A stretch of 64,000 nt of DNA from Streptomyces sp. AC512_CC834 (GTDB lineage: Bacteria > Actinomycetota > Actinomycetes > Streptomycetales > Streptomycetaceae): assembly GCF_019049325.1 (NCBI RefSeq), contig NZ_JAGMUO010000044.1:1-64000 (forward strand), read 5' to 3'. The notes beneath the pieces are model-generated. The model was given only the letters and a program-made list of their open reading frames with translations. It was not told the origin of the DNA and searched no databases. The translations under genes were made by a program, and so were the position numbers. Shown here one piece after another: positions 62,823-64,000 of this stretch; positions within the stretch are counted from its first letter, which is position 1, and every line of letters starts with the position of its first letter.

Positions 62823-64000
62823 GGCCGACGCTCGAAGCGCAGGGGCTCAAGGAGAGCCTGCTCCAGTACCTGTCGACGACCTACGCGCTGACCGACGAGG
62901 GCGCCCGGGAGTCGCTGCACCGGTTCCTCGGGGACGAGACGTCCGGGATGTTCCGGGGGCCGTTCCTGCGGATACGGACGCCGTTCACGCAGGCCGGTGA
63001 CTCTTGGAAGGAGCTGCTGGACTGGCGGCGTACGGACGACTGGACCCCGTACGCCCATCAGGCCAGGGCGTTCGAGCGGCTGTCGTCGGCCGGTGGGCGT
63101 ACGCCCCGGCCGACACTCGTCACGACCGGCACCGGATCCGGCAAGACCGAGTCGTTCCTCTACCCGGTCCTGGACCACTGCGCCCGCGAGCGCGACGCGG
63201 GGAACACCGGCGTCAAGGCCGTCTTCCTGTACCCGATGAACGCGCTCGCCACCGACCAGGCGCAGCGCATCAACGACCTGCTCCGCGAGCACGACGCCGA
63301 CCTCGGCAAGCTCCGGGCCGGCCTGTACATCGGTGACCGGGCGGAGACGAAGTACGACCGGGTGTACACCCGCCGTTCCGACATGTGGGTGTCGCCGCCG
63401 GACATCCTCATCACGAACTACAAGATGCTGGACCTGCTCCTCCAGCGCTCCCAGGACGCCGCGCTGTGGAACGGCGCGGACATCCGCTACGTCGTCGTGG
63501 ACGAGTTCCACACCTACGACGGCGCCCAGGGCACCGATGTGGCGATGCTGCTGCGGCGCCTGGCCGCCGCCGTCGGGGCGTCGGAGCCGGGGAACCCGCT
63601 GGGCCGGATCTGCCCGGTCGCCACCTCCGCGACGCTCGCGTCCGGTACGGACGGCGACGGCGTGCGCCAGCTTCTCGACGTGGCCGCCCAGGTCTTCGGG
63701 ACCGGGTTCACCGAGGACGCGATCATCGGTGAGGACCGGCAGAGCGTCGACGCGTTCATTCCGTCGGACGACTTCGATCCGGCGCTGCCGGACCCCTCCC
63801 CCGACGAGCTGGCGCTGCTGCCCGATCCGTCCCTCGGTGCGGAGGAGTTCGCCGATCTCGTCGAGACGGTGACCGGCACCCGTGACCCGGACCCGTTCCT
63901 CCTCGGCCGGAACCTGAAGCGGCAGACGCTGACCTCCGCCGTCATGCAGGCGCTCGACGGTGAGGTCCGTACCACCGGTGAAGTGCTCGACCTGATGTGG
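62819..64000 (+). CDS. DExH-box helicase, N-terminal part (runs off the window)
   Basis: The first 394 residues are seen. TLVTTGTGSGKTESFLYPVL gives Walker A (GTGSGKT, 104-110); VVVDEFHTYDGAQ gives the DEFH box (228-231); VATSATLAS is motif III; and LITNYKMLDLLLQRSQDAAL is typical of helicases that end in a DUF1998 domain (MrfA/DruE-like). The C-terminus lies beyond the window, so DUF1998 cannot be confirmed. GTG 62819 overlaps the methylase stop (GTGA) and GGAGG lies nine bases upstream. Canonical DrmA of DISARM has a different front as I recall it, so this may be a variant. Confidence 0.85.
   Translation, partial: MRPTLEAQGLKESLLQYLSTTYALTDEGARESLHRFLGDETSGMFRGPFLRIRTPFTQAGDSWKELLDWRRTDDWTPYAHQARAFERLSSAGGRTPRPTLVTTGTGSGKTESFLYPVLDHCARERDAGNTGVKAVFLYPMNALATDQAQRINDLLREHDADLGKLRAGLYIGDRAETKYDRVYTRRSDMWVSPPDILITNYKMLDLLLQRSQDAALWNGADIRYVVVDEFHTYDGAQGTDVAMLLRRLAAAVGASEPGNPLGRICPVATSATLASGTDGDGVRQLLDVAAQVFGTGFTEDAIIGEDRQSVDAFIPSDDFDPALPDPSPDELALLPDPSLGAEEFADLVETVTGTRDPDPFLLGRNLKRQTLTSAVMQALDGEVRTTGEVLDLMW

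Noticed and set aside
48491..64000. BREX or Pgl locus
   Set aside because: A PglX-like methylase and a kinase are present, but no PglZ, BrxC/PglY or BrxL-like gene is seen in the window.
1..64000. tRNA, rRNA, CRISPR arrays, insertion sequences and integrases
   Set aside because: I looked for them on both strands and found no supporting sequence; short tandem repeats present are not CRISPR-like.

Overview
The window is very GC-rich, uses GTG and TTG starts freely and carries families typical of streptomycetes: an ECF sigma/anti-sigma set, a PAS-GAF-SpoIIE-HATPase phosphatase, an Rpf/LysM/M23 cell-wall hydrolase, a WhiJ-like XRE/DUF397/HATPase cluster and many secreted glycosidases. It is almost certainly from a Streptomyces chromosome. 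I saw no rRNA, tRNA, CRISPR array, integrase or insertion sequence. I count about 47 protein genes, with the first and last cut by the window ends.

1-14.7 kb holds envelope and stress genes. In order these are a proline-rich membrane protein, a DUF4239 protein, two look-alike secreted one-helix proteins around a class F-type sortase, a NodB deacetylase, a universal stress protein, an amino-acid permease, a CapA lipoprotein, an ECF sigma factor with its zinc-finger anti-sigma factor and an unknown gene, an Fpg/Nei glycosylase, the multi-domain phosphatase and a lipase-maturation-factor-like membrane protein.

14.7-37.8 kb is a glycan-degradation zone. A minus-strand operon (binding lipoprotein, two permeases, a GH5-like glycosidase, GH38 alpha-mannosidase) faces a LacI regulator, with two near-identical palindromic operators between them. 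After an interlude (amidase, two small genes, GNAT, an aberrant SDR and a WS/DGAT acyltransferase) come three secreted enzymes: GH92 alpha-mannosidase, GH127-like with lectin repeats, and GH2 with a PA14 domain. Together they look suited to outside trimming, import and intracellular digestion of mannose-rich glycans.

37.9-48.3 kb carries glgC and glgA, a 2Fe-2S FhuF-like protein, a DMT transporter, the Rpf/LysM/M23 hydrolase divergent from gnd, and a panD-GNAT-racemase-proline-rich run.

48.4-64 kb is an accessory, defence-like island. It holds a GmrSD-type DUF262/DUF1524 endonuclease fused to an alkyltransferase-like DNA-reader domain, a WhiJ-like regulator cluster, a Ser/Thr kinase, and a translationally coupled trio: SNF2 helicase (DrmD-like), a giant Eco57I-type adenine methylase and a DExH helicase running off the end. 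The trio resembles the first half of a class 1 DISARM locus, but the third gene does not look like canonical DrmA, so it may be a variant or separate system. The methylase has an abrupt low-GC3 segment near its C-terminus, as expected if its specificity region has been exchanged.
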